Assembly: GCA_910583725.1 (NCBI GenBank)
Contig: CAJTXZ010000003.1
Coordinates: 74,720-138,719, forward strand
Direction of reading: 5' to 3'
Origin: an uncultured Vampirovibrio sp.
GTDB lineage: Bacteria; Cyanobacteriota; Vampirovibrionia; Gastranaerophilales; Gastranaerophilaceae
Length of the DNA stretch: 64,000 nt
Shown here: positions 23,030-31,739 of the stretch, piece by piece
Layout: each line of letters starts with the position of its first letter
How positions within the stretch are numbered: position 1 is the first letter of the stretch
Notes under the pieces: generated by a model
Database searches by the model: none
What the model was told of the DNA's origin: nothing
What the model saw: only the letters and a program-made list of their open reading frames with translations
Translations under genes and position numbers: made by a program

Positions 23030-24682
23030 CTAGTTTATAGCCAATGTATGGTCAGTATTGATTTTAAGCTGTTTGCTTTTATTTTTCTGGTTAACAGCCG
23101 CAGAAATCAGCCCTACAAACAACGGGTGCGGCTCTTCAGGCCTTGATTTAAACTCGGGATGAAACTGGGAAGCCACAAACCAGTCATTCTTAGGATATTC
23201 TATCATCTCAGCTAAAAGGCCGTCAGGAGAAGTGCCCGAGAACACAAGACCTGCATCCTCAATTTGTTTTTTATATTCATTATTTACTTCATAACGGTGT
23301 CTGTGGCGTTCTGATACAACACTGGTGCCATAAGCCAGTCTTGCCTTTGAACCTTCCTTTAGGTGGCATGGATAAGCCCCAAGACGCATTGTGCCGCCAT
23401 ATCCGGCAACATCTTTCTGCTCAATCATTAAATCAATCACGGGATTCTTGGTGTTTTCTGCAAATTCTGTACTGTTAGCATTTTCAATACCCAAAACATT
23501 TCTTGCATATTCAATTACGGCACACTGCATTCCAAGACATAAACCTAAAAACGGTAAATTATTTTCTCTTGCATACCTTATAACATTTAATTTGCCCTCA
23601 ATACCTCTGACACCAAAACCGCCGGGTACAACAAGCGCATCGACATCGCTAAGCATCTCTTTAGCATCATCCATATTATGGCATTTTTCAGAGGCGAGCC
23701 ATTTTATTTCAAGCTTACAGTCATGAATAAGACAAGCATGTTTTAAAGATTCTACAACAGAAATATAAGCATCATTTAAATCCGTATATTTGCCCGCAAG
23801 TGCCACCTTTAGAGAGTCCTTGGGGTGTTTAATTTTATACACAAGTTTTTCCCAGTTTGAAATATCTGGCGTTCTATCTTCCATTTGAAGCTGTTTTAAA
23901 ATCACGCCGGCAAGGTTCTGCGCCTCAAGTGCCAATGGAACTTCATATATAGAATCCATGTCCTTACATTCAATAACGCAATCTTTTTGAACAGAACAAA
24001 AAAGCGCGATTTTGTCTCTTTCCGGTTTTGAAATAGCCTGCTGCGTACGGCAGACAAGAACCTCAGGCTGAATGCCGTAGCTTCTTAGGGTATAAACACT
24101 GTGCTGCGAAGGCTTTGTTTTTAATTCACCAGACGTTGGAAGATAAGGAAGCAAAGTAACATGGATTGATAAAGAATTCCCGGCACCCTCCTCTGCCCTA
24201 AACTGTCTTATAGCTTCAATAAACGGTAGGCTTTCAATATCACCTATCGTTCCGCCGATTTCGGCAATTAAGAAATCGGGTTCTGATTTTTTGGCGCAAG
24301 TCTGAATCCTGGATTTTATTTCATTAGTAATATGCGGAATAGTCTGAACCGTTGCACCAAGGTATTCTCCGCGTCTTTCTTTATCAATAACAGTTTGATA
24401 AACACTGCCCGATGTCACATTATTTATCTGGTGCAAGGACGTATTTGTAAATCTCTCATAATGTCCTAAATCCAGGTCGGTTTCAGCGCCGTCATCTGTT
24501 ACAAAAACTTCTCCATGTTGGAAAGGGCTCATAGTACCGGGATCAACATTTATATACGGGTCAAACTTCTGAATTGTAACAGAAAAGCCTCTTGCTCTTA
24601 AAAGCCTTCCAAGACTTGCAGCCACAATTCCTTTGCCAAGAGAACTTACAACACCGCCCGTTATAAAAATATACTTTGTCAT
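23030..24682 (-). CDS. pyrG: CTP synthase
   Basis: A 550-aa enzyme that makes CTP from UTP, ATP and glutamine. The N-terminal synthetase domain has GGVVSSLGKGIVAASLGRLL (P-loop) and FDPYINVDPGTMSPFQHGEV. The C-terminal glutamine amidotransferase has PGGFGVRG, the nucleophile elbow FLGLCLGMQCAVIE, and the catalytic His/Glu in SQFHPEFKSRP. Full length, typical of the family. GGAAGGAA precedes the ATG. The gatC gene lies 57 nt upstream on the same strand, so the two may be co-transcribed. Confidence 0.98.
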   Translation of the reverse strand: MTKYIFITGGVVSSLGKGIVAASLGRLLRARGFSVTIQKFDPYINVDPGTMSPFQHGEVFVTDDGAETDLDLGHYERFTNTSLHQINNVTSGSVYQTVIDKERRGEYLGATVQTIPHITNEIKSRIQTCAKKSEPDFLIAEIGGTIGDIESLPFIEAIRQFRAEEGAGNSLSIHVTLLPYLPTSGELKTKPSQHSVYTLRSYGIQPEVLVCRTQQAISKPERDKIALFCSVQKDCVIECKDMDSIYEVPLALEAQNLAGVILKQLQMEDRTPDISNWEKLVYKIKHPKDSLKVALAGKYTDLNDAYISVVESLKHACLIHDCKLEIKWLASEKCHNMDDAKEMLSDVDALVVPGGFGVRGIEGKLNVIRYARENNLPFLGLCLGMQCAVIEYARNVLGIENANSTEFAENTKNPVIDLMIEQKDVAGYGGTMRLGAYPCHLKEGSKARLAYGTSVVSERHRHRYEVNNEYKKQIEDAGLVFSGTSPDGLLAEMIEYPKNDWFVASQFHPEFKSRPEEPHPLFVGLISAAVNQKNKSKQLKINTDHTLAIN

Positions 24683-24739
24683 TTTATTTATTCCTTCCCA
24701 CGCTATCCCTTTTTACCTATAAAATTTAAGGTTCCGGGA

Positions 24740-25021
24740 TTAATTAATTTTGGGAACCTTAAAAAAATCACCTTCAACATCCGGAGCATTCGCCATAAGC
24801 TCTTCTTTGGCAACTTCATATGTTTCAATATCATCACGCATAACATTAGAAAAATCAATAGAATGATTCATAGGCTCAACCCCTGTGGTGTCAACTTCAT
24901 TCATCATCTCAACATATTTTAAAATATCGCCGAGCTGCTTTGAAAATTTAATCTTCTCATCCTCGTCCAATTCAAGTCTCGCAAGTTTTGCAACATGTTC
25001 AACATCTTTAGTTTCTATCAT
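24740..25021 (-). CDS. gatC: Aspartyl/glutamyl-tRNA amidotransferase subunit C
   Basis: A 93-aa protein with the GatC pattern: VEHVAKLARLELDEDEKIKF, FSKQLGDILKYVEMMNEVDT, GVEPMNHS and a C-terminal DFFKVPKI. GatC stabilises the GatAB amidotransferase that turns misacylated Glu-tRNA(Gln) or Asp-tRNA(Asn) into the correct species. GatA and GatB are not in the window. AAGGAT lies upstream of the start. It precedes pyrG on the same strand. Confidence 0.95.
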   Translation of the reverse strand: MIETKDVEHVAKLARLELDEDEKIKFSKQLGDILKYVEMMNEVDTTGVEPMNHSIDFSNVMRDDIETYEVAKEELMANAPDVEGDFFKVPKIN

Positions 25022-25128
25022 ATTTAAAAATCCTTAATCCTTATATACAATTAAACATAAAAGTTAAAAAATTGTAAATAGAATGTAAAGAATAAATAAA
25101 TTAACCGGATTTAAGCTATAATTAAAAA

Positions 25129-25776
25129 ATGGAAAAAAAGAATATACTTATAGTTGAAGACCACGCACTGACACGCTTTGCACTTTCAGCTTCATTAAAA
25201 GATGAAAATTTTATTAACGATATCTTTGAAGCAAAAGAAGCATATGAAGCATATAATATCTTATCTAAAAACAAGGTTGATATCATCCTGATGGATTTAG
25301 GACTGCCCGGAATTGACGGAATAACCGCCACCGCTGAAATTAACAAAAAATATCCGGGTATAAAAATAATCATAATAACATCGCACAATGAAGAAAAAGA
25401 GGTTCAAAAATGCCTGCAGGCAGGAATTAGTGCTTACTGTTCAAAAGATATTAAACCCGATAAACTTATACAATTAATACAGGATGTAATAAACGGTGCC
25501 ATCTGGTTTGATTCAAATATTGCAAAATATGTATTAAATTTAACAAAAGAAAATAAACAAAATCTTAAAAAAGAAACAGTATATAATTTAACAAGCAAAG
25601 AAATGATGGTTTTAAACCTTATAAGTGAAGGGTATTCAAACTTAGACATTGCAAAAAAGCTTGATATATCAGTAAATACCACAAAAGTGCATGTTTGCAG
25701 CATTTTGCAGAAATTATCAGTAGATGATAGAACACAAGCTGCAGTTAAAGCTCTCAAGGAAAACATAACAGGATAA
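25129..25776 (+). CDS. NarL/FixJ-type response regulator
   Basis: A 215-aa protein. The receiver domain (~4-120) has the acidic pair VEDH, the phosphoacceptor Asp56 in IILMDLGLPG, and IIITSHNEE. A LuxR-type helix-turn-helix (~150-212) reads LTSKEMMVLNLISEGYSNLD then ISVNTTKVHVCSILQKL. TATAAT (25117-25122) ends 6 nt before the ATG and no ribosome binding site is present, so the transcript looks leaderless. A second response regulator follows 6 nt after the stop. No histidine kinase is nearby. Confidence 0.93.
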   Translation: MEKKNILIVEDHALTRFALSASLKDENFINDIFEAKEAYEAYNILSKNKVDIILMDLGLPGIDGITATAEINKKYPGIKIIIITSHNEEKEVQKCLQAGISAYCSKDIKPDKLIQLIQDVINGAIWFDSNIAKYVLNLTKENKQNLKKETVYNLTSKEMMVLNLISEGYSNLDIAKKLDISVNTTKVHVCSILQKLSVDDRTQAAVKALKENITG

Positions 25777-25782
25777 AAAAAT

Positions 25783-26415
25783 ATGACAGATTCATCCTTA
25801 GGAAATATTTTATTAATAGATGATAACCCAAAACTAATAAAAGACGCGCTTCCAATGTATGGCTATCATATAGATTGCGCTGAAAACGGGCTCCTTGGAA
25901 TAAATTTTCTAAAAGAACACTATACAGAAATTGATTTGGTTTTGCTTGATATTATGATGCCTCAGATGGATGGCTGGCAGACACTTAAAAAAATAAGGGA
26001 AAGCAAAAATTTTAACACAATTCCTGTCATAATGTTAACGGCTGTTGATGAAGATTATAAACAGATTTCAGGGCTTAAAATAGGAGCTGATGATTATATA
26101 ATAAAACCTTTTATCCTTCCAAACCTTCTTGCAAGAATCGAAGCCTTAATGCGCCGCTCTAACTGGAATAAGACAAATAAAAAGACAAAAACAGCATCTC
26201 CAGAAACAATTAAAAATATCGGCAGATTAACCCAAAGAGAACTTGAAATCTTAACAATGGTTAGCAAAGGCGCCTCAAATGCCGACATAGCTGAAAAACT
26301 TTTTGTTAAAGAGGTTACAATAAAAACCCACTTGAATAGCATCTACAAAAAGCTTAACGTTGAAAACAGAGTGCAGGCAGTACTTTTAGCCATTGAGACA
26401 GAAATTGTTAAATAA
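25783..26415 (+). CDS. Response regulator with LuxR-type output
   Basis: A 210-aa protein. The receiver domain has LLIDDN, the phosphoacceptor Asp56 in LVLLDIMMPQMDG and the conserved Lys in DDYIIKPF. These are OmpR-like receiver features, joined to a LuxR-type helix-turn-helix (LTQRELEILTMVSKGASNAD, VTIKTHLNSIYKKLNVENR). It starts 6 nt after the previous response regulator, so the two form one operon. It probably controls transcription on phosphorylation by an unlinked kinase. The two output domains are related and may bind similar sites or heterodimerise, which is inference. Confidence 0.92.
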   Translation: MTDSSLGNILLIDDNPKLIKDALPMYGYHIDCAENGLLGINFLKEHYTEIDLVLLDIMMPQMDGWQTLKKIRESKNFNTIPVIMLTAVDEDYKQISGLKIGADDYIIKPFILPNLLARIEALMRRSNWNKTNKKTKTASPETIKNIGRLTQRELEILTMVSKGASNADIAEKLFVKEVTIKTHLNSIYKKLNVENRVQAVLLAIETEIVK

Positions 26416-26505
26416 AATTTTTATTGCAGGGCTTCACATATAAAGAAAAATATGGCAAAATAAAATATACCCGTTTTGACAAAATATTTTAATAAGGAAA
26501 AATAA

Positions 26506-27045
26506 ATGAGCACACCTAAAGAAGAATTGGTTGAACTTATTTTAAACAACAAAAAAGCCTTTAGCAAAAAGAAATCCGAACTTAATGATGAAATCGATTT
26601 AAGCGAAGCAGAGCTTTCGTTGTGCAGCTTAGACGGTATGGATTTATCGGATATAGATTTTTCAGGCGCAACCTTCGCAGAATCTTCTTTGGTTGATGTA
26701 AATTTTTCTAACTGCGATTTAACAAGTGCTGATTTTTCAAGATGCAGAATTGAAGAATGTGATTTTTCAGGCTGTATATTAAACGGAACAAACTTTAGTT
26801 ATGCGACACTGAATTTCTGTAATTTTAATGAAGCCGATATGGCAGGATGTGTGTTGAATGAAGCGGAACTCACCGATTCAGACTTTACCACAAGTGAAAA
26901 CTTAAGCGCCTGTCGTTTTGACGAAGGGACAATTTGGCCGGATAATGAAAAACTTCCCGAAGACTTTGACTCTACTTATAATTACGACCTTTCCTCCCTG
27001 CAGGATGATGAAGAAAACAGCCAAAACCAGGGATATGAATATTAG
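26506..27045 (+). CDS. Pentapeptide-repeat protein
   Basis: A 179-aa protein preceded by AAGGAAAAATAA. Residues ~30-145 are consecutive A(D/N)Lxx-type pentapeptides (LSLCSLDGMDLSDIDFSGAT, FSNCDLTSADFSRCRIEECD and so on) that would fold as a right-handed beta-helix. The N-terminal 25 residues are a charged helix and the C-terminus is acidic and low-complexity. Pentapeptide proteins vary in role, from gyrase protection to targeting, and nothing here singles one out. It lies between the response regulators and the paralogous secreted pair. Confidence 0.9.
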   Translation: MSTPKEELVELILNNKKAFSKKKSELNDEIDLSEAELSLCSLDGMDLSDIDFSGATFAESSLVDVNFSNCDLTSADFSRCRIEECDFSGCILNGTNFSYATLNFCNFNEADMAGCVLNEAELTDSDFTTSENLSACRFDEGTIWPDNEKLPEDFDSTYNYDLSSLQDDEENSQNQGYEY

Positions 27046-27100
27046 TAAATAATTATAATTTTTTGTGGGTTTACTACATTATTTGTGCTATAAAGTTATT

Positions 27101-27961
27101 ATGTTTAAGAAACTTTTGGCAATAATACTTTTGATGGGAGTATTTTTGCCCGATACAGCACTGGGAGAGGAAATACTGCTTCAAAATACAGAGGAGTTTG
27201 AAGTGCAGCTTGACAATCAGGTTAAAACCCTAAAAGGAAACCTGTTTGTAAACGACACAGAGGACGCCCAAATCATAGTATCCAAGCAGCAGGAAGCAGA
27301 TATGGAAGATTTGGAGAAAATCTGGAACGGAACCGTAAACAGCAACTCCCTGATTAAATTCACCCTTCAAAAACTTGCAATCCCCGAAGAAGAAAGAAGG
27401 GTGCACTCATCTTTGCTTGCTAAAAGTATGAGTGCAATAATAAGCGGAGCCGCTATGCTGCCATCTTTTATGGGAATGAACTATGGTATACAATCAGCTT
27501 CATTTGCCTCAGCAAGGCTTGCTAATAATCTTTTGAATAAAAAAAATACCAAAATATTGCAGGAAACCCCGCTAACCGATACCGAAGTCATAGAACTGGC
27601 AGGCCTTATTGAAGATTTACAAAGCGAAATCGTAACAACATATTACTGCTACAAGCACACGCTTCAAAGCCTTAAAGAAACAAGGGCTGAATTAATCTTA
27701 TTAAATAAAAATTATTCACAAGCCCTAAAATCAGGAAATAGCCTTGAAATTACAGTTTCAAGCGCACAATGGGAAGAAAAACAGATTGAGGAGCATAAAT
27801 TAAAGCAGGAAGCAAAAAGATATTACCTGATGCTCCAAAGGCTTGCAGGAAAAGAAACCGTAGATAGTCTGAATGTTGCCATATACGATTTAAGCACTCA
27901 AAACGTTAACCCAAATGATATTGATATTTCAAAGAAGGAAATAAAAATTAAAACTCCATGA
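27101..27961 (+). CDS. Secreted coiled-coil protein, TolC-like helical repeat (copy 1)
   Basis: A 286-aa protein. The start at 27101 opens a signal peptide (MFKKLLAIILLMGVFLPDTALG). An upstream 12-residue extension lacks support. An extended -10 (TGCTATAAA, box 27089-27094) ends 6 nt before the ATG with no ribosome binding site. The second half resembles one helical hairpin of TolC-type proteins (EIVTTYYCYKHTLQSLKETR ... KRYYLMLQRLAGKETVDSLN). It is paralogous to the next gene, which overlaps it by 4 nt (ATGA). A small hydrophobic stretch (MSAIISGAAMLPSFMGMNYG) lies mid-protein. No outer-membrane barrel is evident. Function unknown. Confidence 0.65.
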   Translation: MFKKLLAIILLMGVFLPDTALGEEILLQNTEEFEVQLDNQVKTLKGNLFVNDTEDAQIIVSKQQEADMEDLEKIWNGTVNSNSLIKFTLQKLAIPEEERRVHSSLLAKSMSAIISGAAMLPSFMGMNYGIQSASFASARLANNLLNKKNTKILQETPLTDTEVIELAGLIEDLQSEIVTTYYCYKHTLQSLKETRAELILLNKNYSQALKSGNSLEITVSSAQWEEKQIEEHKLKQEAKRYYLMLQRLAGKETVDSLNVAIYDLSTQNVNPNDIDISKKEIKIKTP

Positions 27962-28848
27962 AAAATAATTTCTTAAATACCTTTATAATATCATTATGTC
28001 TGCTTTTTCTAAGAGCAGACGCCCTGGCAGCAGTTAATTATGAAAATTTTGCACCTGCAGCTTTTTCAGAGAGGATGGGTGTTGGCAGCACTGTTGAAAA
28101 CAAAAAAAATATAGAGGTCAAAAGCAAAAAACCTGCGGCAAAAATTGAAACAATTGGAAATACAAAAACAGATAAAGCACTTACCTATGCCGATTTAAGC
28201 CTAAAACAAATCTCAAAAGATGTAATAGAAGAAATGGATATAGAATCTCCTGAAATTCTTTCAGATTTAAGCATATTGTATAATAGCGCAGTTCAAAGAA
28301 GCGAAACAATAAAATATGCCATCTATAAACTTTCAAACCCCGATGAAGATAAACCCAATGAAAGCGCCGTAAAAAGAATACTAAGACCCATTGCAAGTTT
28401 TTCAACAATAGCAGGAACCGCACTTTCAGCTAACCCGTATATGGCAAGCGGAGCACTTATAGGAGGCGGTCTTCTGAATGCATTTTCATCAAACGATAAA
28501 GATATAAATTATAAGTTTACAAAAGTAAACGATGCTGATATGGTTCTTTTGGTTAGAAAAATTGATGAATTACAAAAAAATCTTTTAAACAACTATATGA
28601 ACTATAGAAATCAAAAAGAGCTTCTCAAACTTTCAATGCAAAATCTTGAAAATAGAAGAAATATCTATAATTCAATCCAGAAAAATCCAAAAAACACTAC
28701 AAGAGAACAAATAATAATTGCTGATACTTATTACAGAAACGCGCAAAATACCGTAAAAAAAGCTCAGGCTGAATACAACTTAAGCCGTATAATACTTGAA
28801 AACCTGGCAGGAAAAGAAGCGCTCAATGAAATAGAAAACAAAAAATAA
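27958..28848 (+). CDS. Secreted coiled-coil protein, TolC-like helical repeat (copy 2)
   Basis: A 296-aa protein with a signal peptide (NTFIISLCLLFLRADALAA). The C-terminal ~110 residues are long helices (ELQKNLLNNYMNYRNQKELL, KKAQAEYNLSRIILENLAGK) that align with copy 1 and resemble a single outer-membrane efflux protein hairpin. A hydrophobic patch (AGTALSANPYMASGALIGGG) sits at the same place as in copy 1. The ATG overlaps the copy 1 stop. The pair may form a periplasmic complex; that is a guess from tandem paralogy. The tolC-macAB operon lies 4 kb away. Confidence 0.65.
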   Translation: MKNNFLNTFIISLCLLFLRADALAAVNYENFAPAAFSERMGVGSTVENKKNIEVKSKKPAAKIETIGNTKTDKALTYADLSLKQISKDVIEEMDIESPEILSDLSILYNSAVQRSETIKYAIYKLSNPDEDKPNESAVKRILRPIASFSTIAGTALSANPYMASGALIGGGLLNAFSSNDKDINYKFTKVNDADMVLLVRKIDELQKNLLNNYMNYRNQKELLKLSMQNLENRRNIYNSIQKNPKNTTREQIIIADTYYRNAQNTVKKAQAEYNLSRIILENLAGKEALNEIENKK

Positions 28849-28897
28849 TCTTCATCACCTTGAGTCTGGCATAACATAATAAGTAGAATCTAAAAAA

Positions 28898-29248
28898 TTA
28901 TCTTTGAGCCTTAATTATCCAGGACATAGAATCATTAGACTCTCTATTTCTGTTTAAATCAGGCAAAACATCCCGTCCGCCAAGAGCAGCCCTCAACGTA
29001 GCATATTCAGGGCCATCTATAGCTCTTCCATCAACAGGCAGCCATCCGTTAGGATAATTCGTACCATACCATGCTGCTATAACACCAACAGGAGCACCAC
29101 CCGTCACATTGATTGAAGTTGTACTTGATGAATTTTTAACCGTAAAAACAGGTGCCAAAACTGCAAGCATAATAGATACAATGACAAGCGCCATCATAAT
29201 TTCAAGCAGTGAAAATCCTTTATATTTAATAAAAAAATTTTTCTTCAT
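28898..29248 (-). CDS. Type IV pilin-like protein with phage tail-collar-like domain
   Basis: A 116-aa protein. The start at 29248 has GAGGG upstream. The N-terminus is a prepilin signal: KYKG|FSLLEIMMALVIVSIML, with Phe12 as +1 and Glu16 at +5, then a transmembrane helix. The C-terminal ~70 residues (GVIAAWYGTNYPNGWLPVDG, then YATLRAALGGRDVLPDLN) match the phage tail collar pattern (P-x-G-W-x-x-x-D-G...Y..L...LG....LPDL). It would be a minor pseudopilin displaying a fibre-type domain on the cell surface. A promoter is not obvious. The neighbouring genes are unrelated. Confidence 0.8.
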   Translation of the reverse strand: MKKNFFIKYKGFSLLEIMMALVIVSIMLAVLAPVFTVKNSSSTTSINVTGGAPVGVIAAWYGTNYPNGWLPVDGRAIDGPEYATLRAALGGRDVLPDLNRNRESNDSMSWIIKAQR

Positions 29249-29454
29249 ACAAAATCCCTCTATATACTCATATTTTTTAACGGGTGCATTAAAAAAGATT
29301 AATTCAGCACAAAACAAATAATAATTTAAAAAGAATTTTAAAACAAGTCCCTTTTGGCAAAGCAATTTTTCTTTCAACTATTTAACAAAATTTTATTATT
29401 TTCTACAACAGCCCGATATACGCATAAAATAAGCGCACATTAAAAACCAGAATC

Positions 29455-29973
29455 CTAAAATTTACCATAAGCATTTACAGCACCATAAGCCCTTAAATAT
29501 TCTAATATAGCGCCGCCTGTTTCTTCGGTCGGGTCAAAATACTTTGAATTTGGATTATGAATTTGCTTATACAACATTTTGCATAAGGGCCCAAAAGCAT
29601 CCGGCACCAATATTTTTCTATAAATCCCGGATAATATCACCTGCACATCAGGAGAATCTGTATCATTAAATTTTGAAAGGTATGGATAAATAGAAGAAAG
29701 CCCGGCAGCAGAACCGGTTTTTTGTATATTATCATCAGCTATCTTATCAATAACAAAAAGTGCCTCAAGTATTGCATTTTCATCATTTGCATTCTTTAAA
29801 TATTCTACTATTTTTGGCAGAGTTTTATTTGCGTTTTTTGCAAGAATATTCACCCTATTCTCATCATAAGTACAATAATTTCTTTCTTTATCAGGTTTTT
29901 TAAAGCCCACGCCAAGGGTTTTAAGATTCACCATAATATAAGGATTAAAATTTGCACATAAATCATTGCCCAT
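29455..29973 (-). CDS. Hypothetical HEAT-like helical protein (172 aa)
   Basis: A 172-aa protein without signal peptide. Residues ~45-140 look like three short helical repeats (NANKTLPKIVEYLKNANDEN, AILEALFVIDKIADDN, and following) reminiscent of HEAT/ARM units, used for protein binding. The N-terminus (CANFNPYIMVNLKTLGVGF) and the tail (GGAILEYLRAYGAVNAYGKF) are unfamiliar. No family is recognised. It is followed by the gene pair behind the riboswitch on the same strand, with 59 nt between. Confidence 0.55.
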   Translation of the reverse strand: MGNDLCANFNPYIMVNLKTLGVGFKKPDKERNYCTYDENRVNILAKNANKTLPKIVEYLKNANDENAILEALFVIDKIADDNIQKTGSAAGLSSIYPYLSKFNDTDSPDVQVILSGIYRKILVPDAFGPLCKMLYKQIHNPNSKYFDPTEETGGAILEYLRAYGAVNAYGKF

Positions 29974-30032
29974 AAAAATTTACCCGTTCTTTATTAAACC
30001 TGCACTCGCCCGCTCAAAAACCTGTCATACTA

Positions 30033-31739
30033 TTATGAATAAACAAACGGAGGTCCGTTCTTAATTTCAAGCAGAATATTATCAGCGATAGTTTTAAGTT
30101 CTTCCTTAGATGCGCCATTCTTAAGCTTTGTATTAAATTCACTCATCATAGGCTCAATTGCACTCTGTTTTTTGGATTTAAAGTTCCTTATTTCAGTATC
30201 CACAAGTCTCTCCTGTAAATCCTTTTCAGTATTTTTATTTTCCCAAATAACAGCAGCCTCCTGAATGCCTTCCATAGCTGTTTTTATTGAATATCCGGCA
30301 GAATTTAAAAAAGCAAAAGCCAAAAATAACTGTCCGGCAAAAGGATTATTAGGATTCATAATCCAGTTATAAATATGTCCCCTTGTTTCATCAAGATAAC
30401 AATAGTACTGAATTTGATCTACCTTGCCGCCTAAAGTCTCTGGTGCATCGCCATATATAGCCTTGATTCCTGACATAATATCAAAGTTTTCACGCCTGAT
30501 ATCATCAGTATTTAAAAATTTAAACTGCGACATCACATCTTCTACCTCAATAGAATTAGCCCTCTTTGTCTTGAGTAATTTTTTAAGTCTTTCAAAGTCA
30601 AAACCTGCTTCTTCTTTTGTGGACATATCACTAATTTTTGAGGCAAGCAGTTTAATTTCAGAATCAATTTTTTCCGTTTCATTCTGAATATATTTTCTTG
30701 TGGCGCTATCAGCCTGCACAAGATTTTTAAACATTTTTCTTCCCATAAAAATGCTTGCAGTTAATACTCCTGCTGCGGCAATAAGCATAACTGCGGAAGA
30801 ATTTTTAAACCCGCTTTTTTTGTCATTCCTTTTTTCTTCACCATCTAAAACGTCAGCTTTATCTTTTCCGGTAAATGAAATAAATTTAAAAAACGGATTT
30901 CCTGTCATACTAACGTTTTTAATAGGTGTATTCAAAGCAACACCGGATTCTTCAGGCGCATTTAATACGCTTTTAAAATAATTAGCCTTGTCAACAAGTT
31001 CTTCTCTTATTACATCAAGTTTTCCGGCAAATGCTCTGGTTTCAATTTCAATAAGATTTTCCTGCAGATATTTATTAGCGTCAGCCTCTCTTTTTTTCAC
31101 CCAGATATCTTTAATACCATCCACCAGATTCTTCCCGGCAAGTGTTACGCCGCTTGCAAGAATAACGCCAATCATAGCAAGAATTGTCTTTTTATTAGGA
31201 TTTCGAAGCGCCATATATGTTGCAAATTCGCTCTCATCCCTAATATTCATATTAAATGCTAATTGAGGCAGTCTTTGACCCTTTAAAATATTTTTATCAT
31301 TTAAAGCTGCGGCAGACTTTTTAAAAAGAGAAGTAAGCCCCAAACCAGCTCCAGTAATAGCAAGGGAAATGGCAGCAAAGGGAAATGCCTTTGATAACAA
31401 AGAGCGCTGCTTATTATCAACACCATCTTTAGATTTATTTTCTAAAGCAGGATGAATAGCAAAAGTATCCGGAATAACAAGGGTGTTGCATATATCATCC
31501 ATATTTAAAGCCGCAGTATCGGTTTTGTCATCTTTAATAAAATTATTAACAACAACACCTTCAAAAGTCTTGTTCATCTGCTTTTTCTGGCTCTGTGTTC
31601 TATTTTTATTTTGGCGGATAAGCTCGGCTGATTTTAGATAAGTTTTTTCTGTTGTACTCTGAGGTTTTTTTTGTCTTTGTTGATTCTTAATCTTTGAGCT
31701 TGAGGCTTCTTGCGAACTACACATCTTGAATGTTATCAT
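30033..31739 (-). CDS. Large membrane-associated hypothetical protein (568 aa)
   Basis: A 568-aa protein. A long polar N-terminus (~1-115) precedes at least three hydrophobic helices: FAAISLAITGAGLGL (~120), KKTILAMIGVILASGVTLAG (~190) and VMLIAAAGVLTASIFMG (~320). Between them are helical, charged segments. GQLFLAFAFLNSAGYSIKTA (~475) may be a fourth helix. No domain is recognised. The start overlaps the end of the 240-aa gene by 23 nt, so the two are coupled and both lie downstream of the probable cobalamin riboswitch. The length and composition suggest a lineage-specific envelope protein. Confidence 0.6.
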   Translation of the reverse strand: MITFKMCSSQEASSSKIKNQQRQKKPQSTTEKTYLKSAELIRQNKNRTQSQKKQMNKTFEGVVVNNFIKDDKTDTAALNMDDICNTLVIPDTFAIHPALENKSKDGVDNKQRSLLSKAFPFAAISLAITGAGLGLTSLFKKSAAALNDKNILKGQRLPQLAFNMNIRDESEFATYMALRNPNKKTILAMIGVILASGVTLAGKNLVDGIKDIWVKKREADANKYLQENLIEIETRAFAGKLDVIREELVDKANYFKSVLNAPEESGVALNTPIKNVSMTGNPFFKFISFTGKDKADVLDGEEKRNDKKSGFKNSSAVMLIAAAGVLTASIFMGRKMFKNLVQADSATRKYIQNETEKIDSEIKLLASKISDMSTKEEAGFDFERLKKLLKTKRANSIEVEDVMSQFKFLNTDDIRRENFDIMSGIKAIYGDAPETLGGKVDQIQYYCYLDETRGHIYNWIMNPNNPFAGQLFLAFAFLNSAGYSIKTAMEGIQEAAVIWENKNTEKDLQERLVDTEIRNFKSKKQSAIEPMMSEFNTKLKNGASKEELKTIADNILLEIKNGPPFVYS

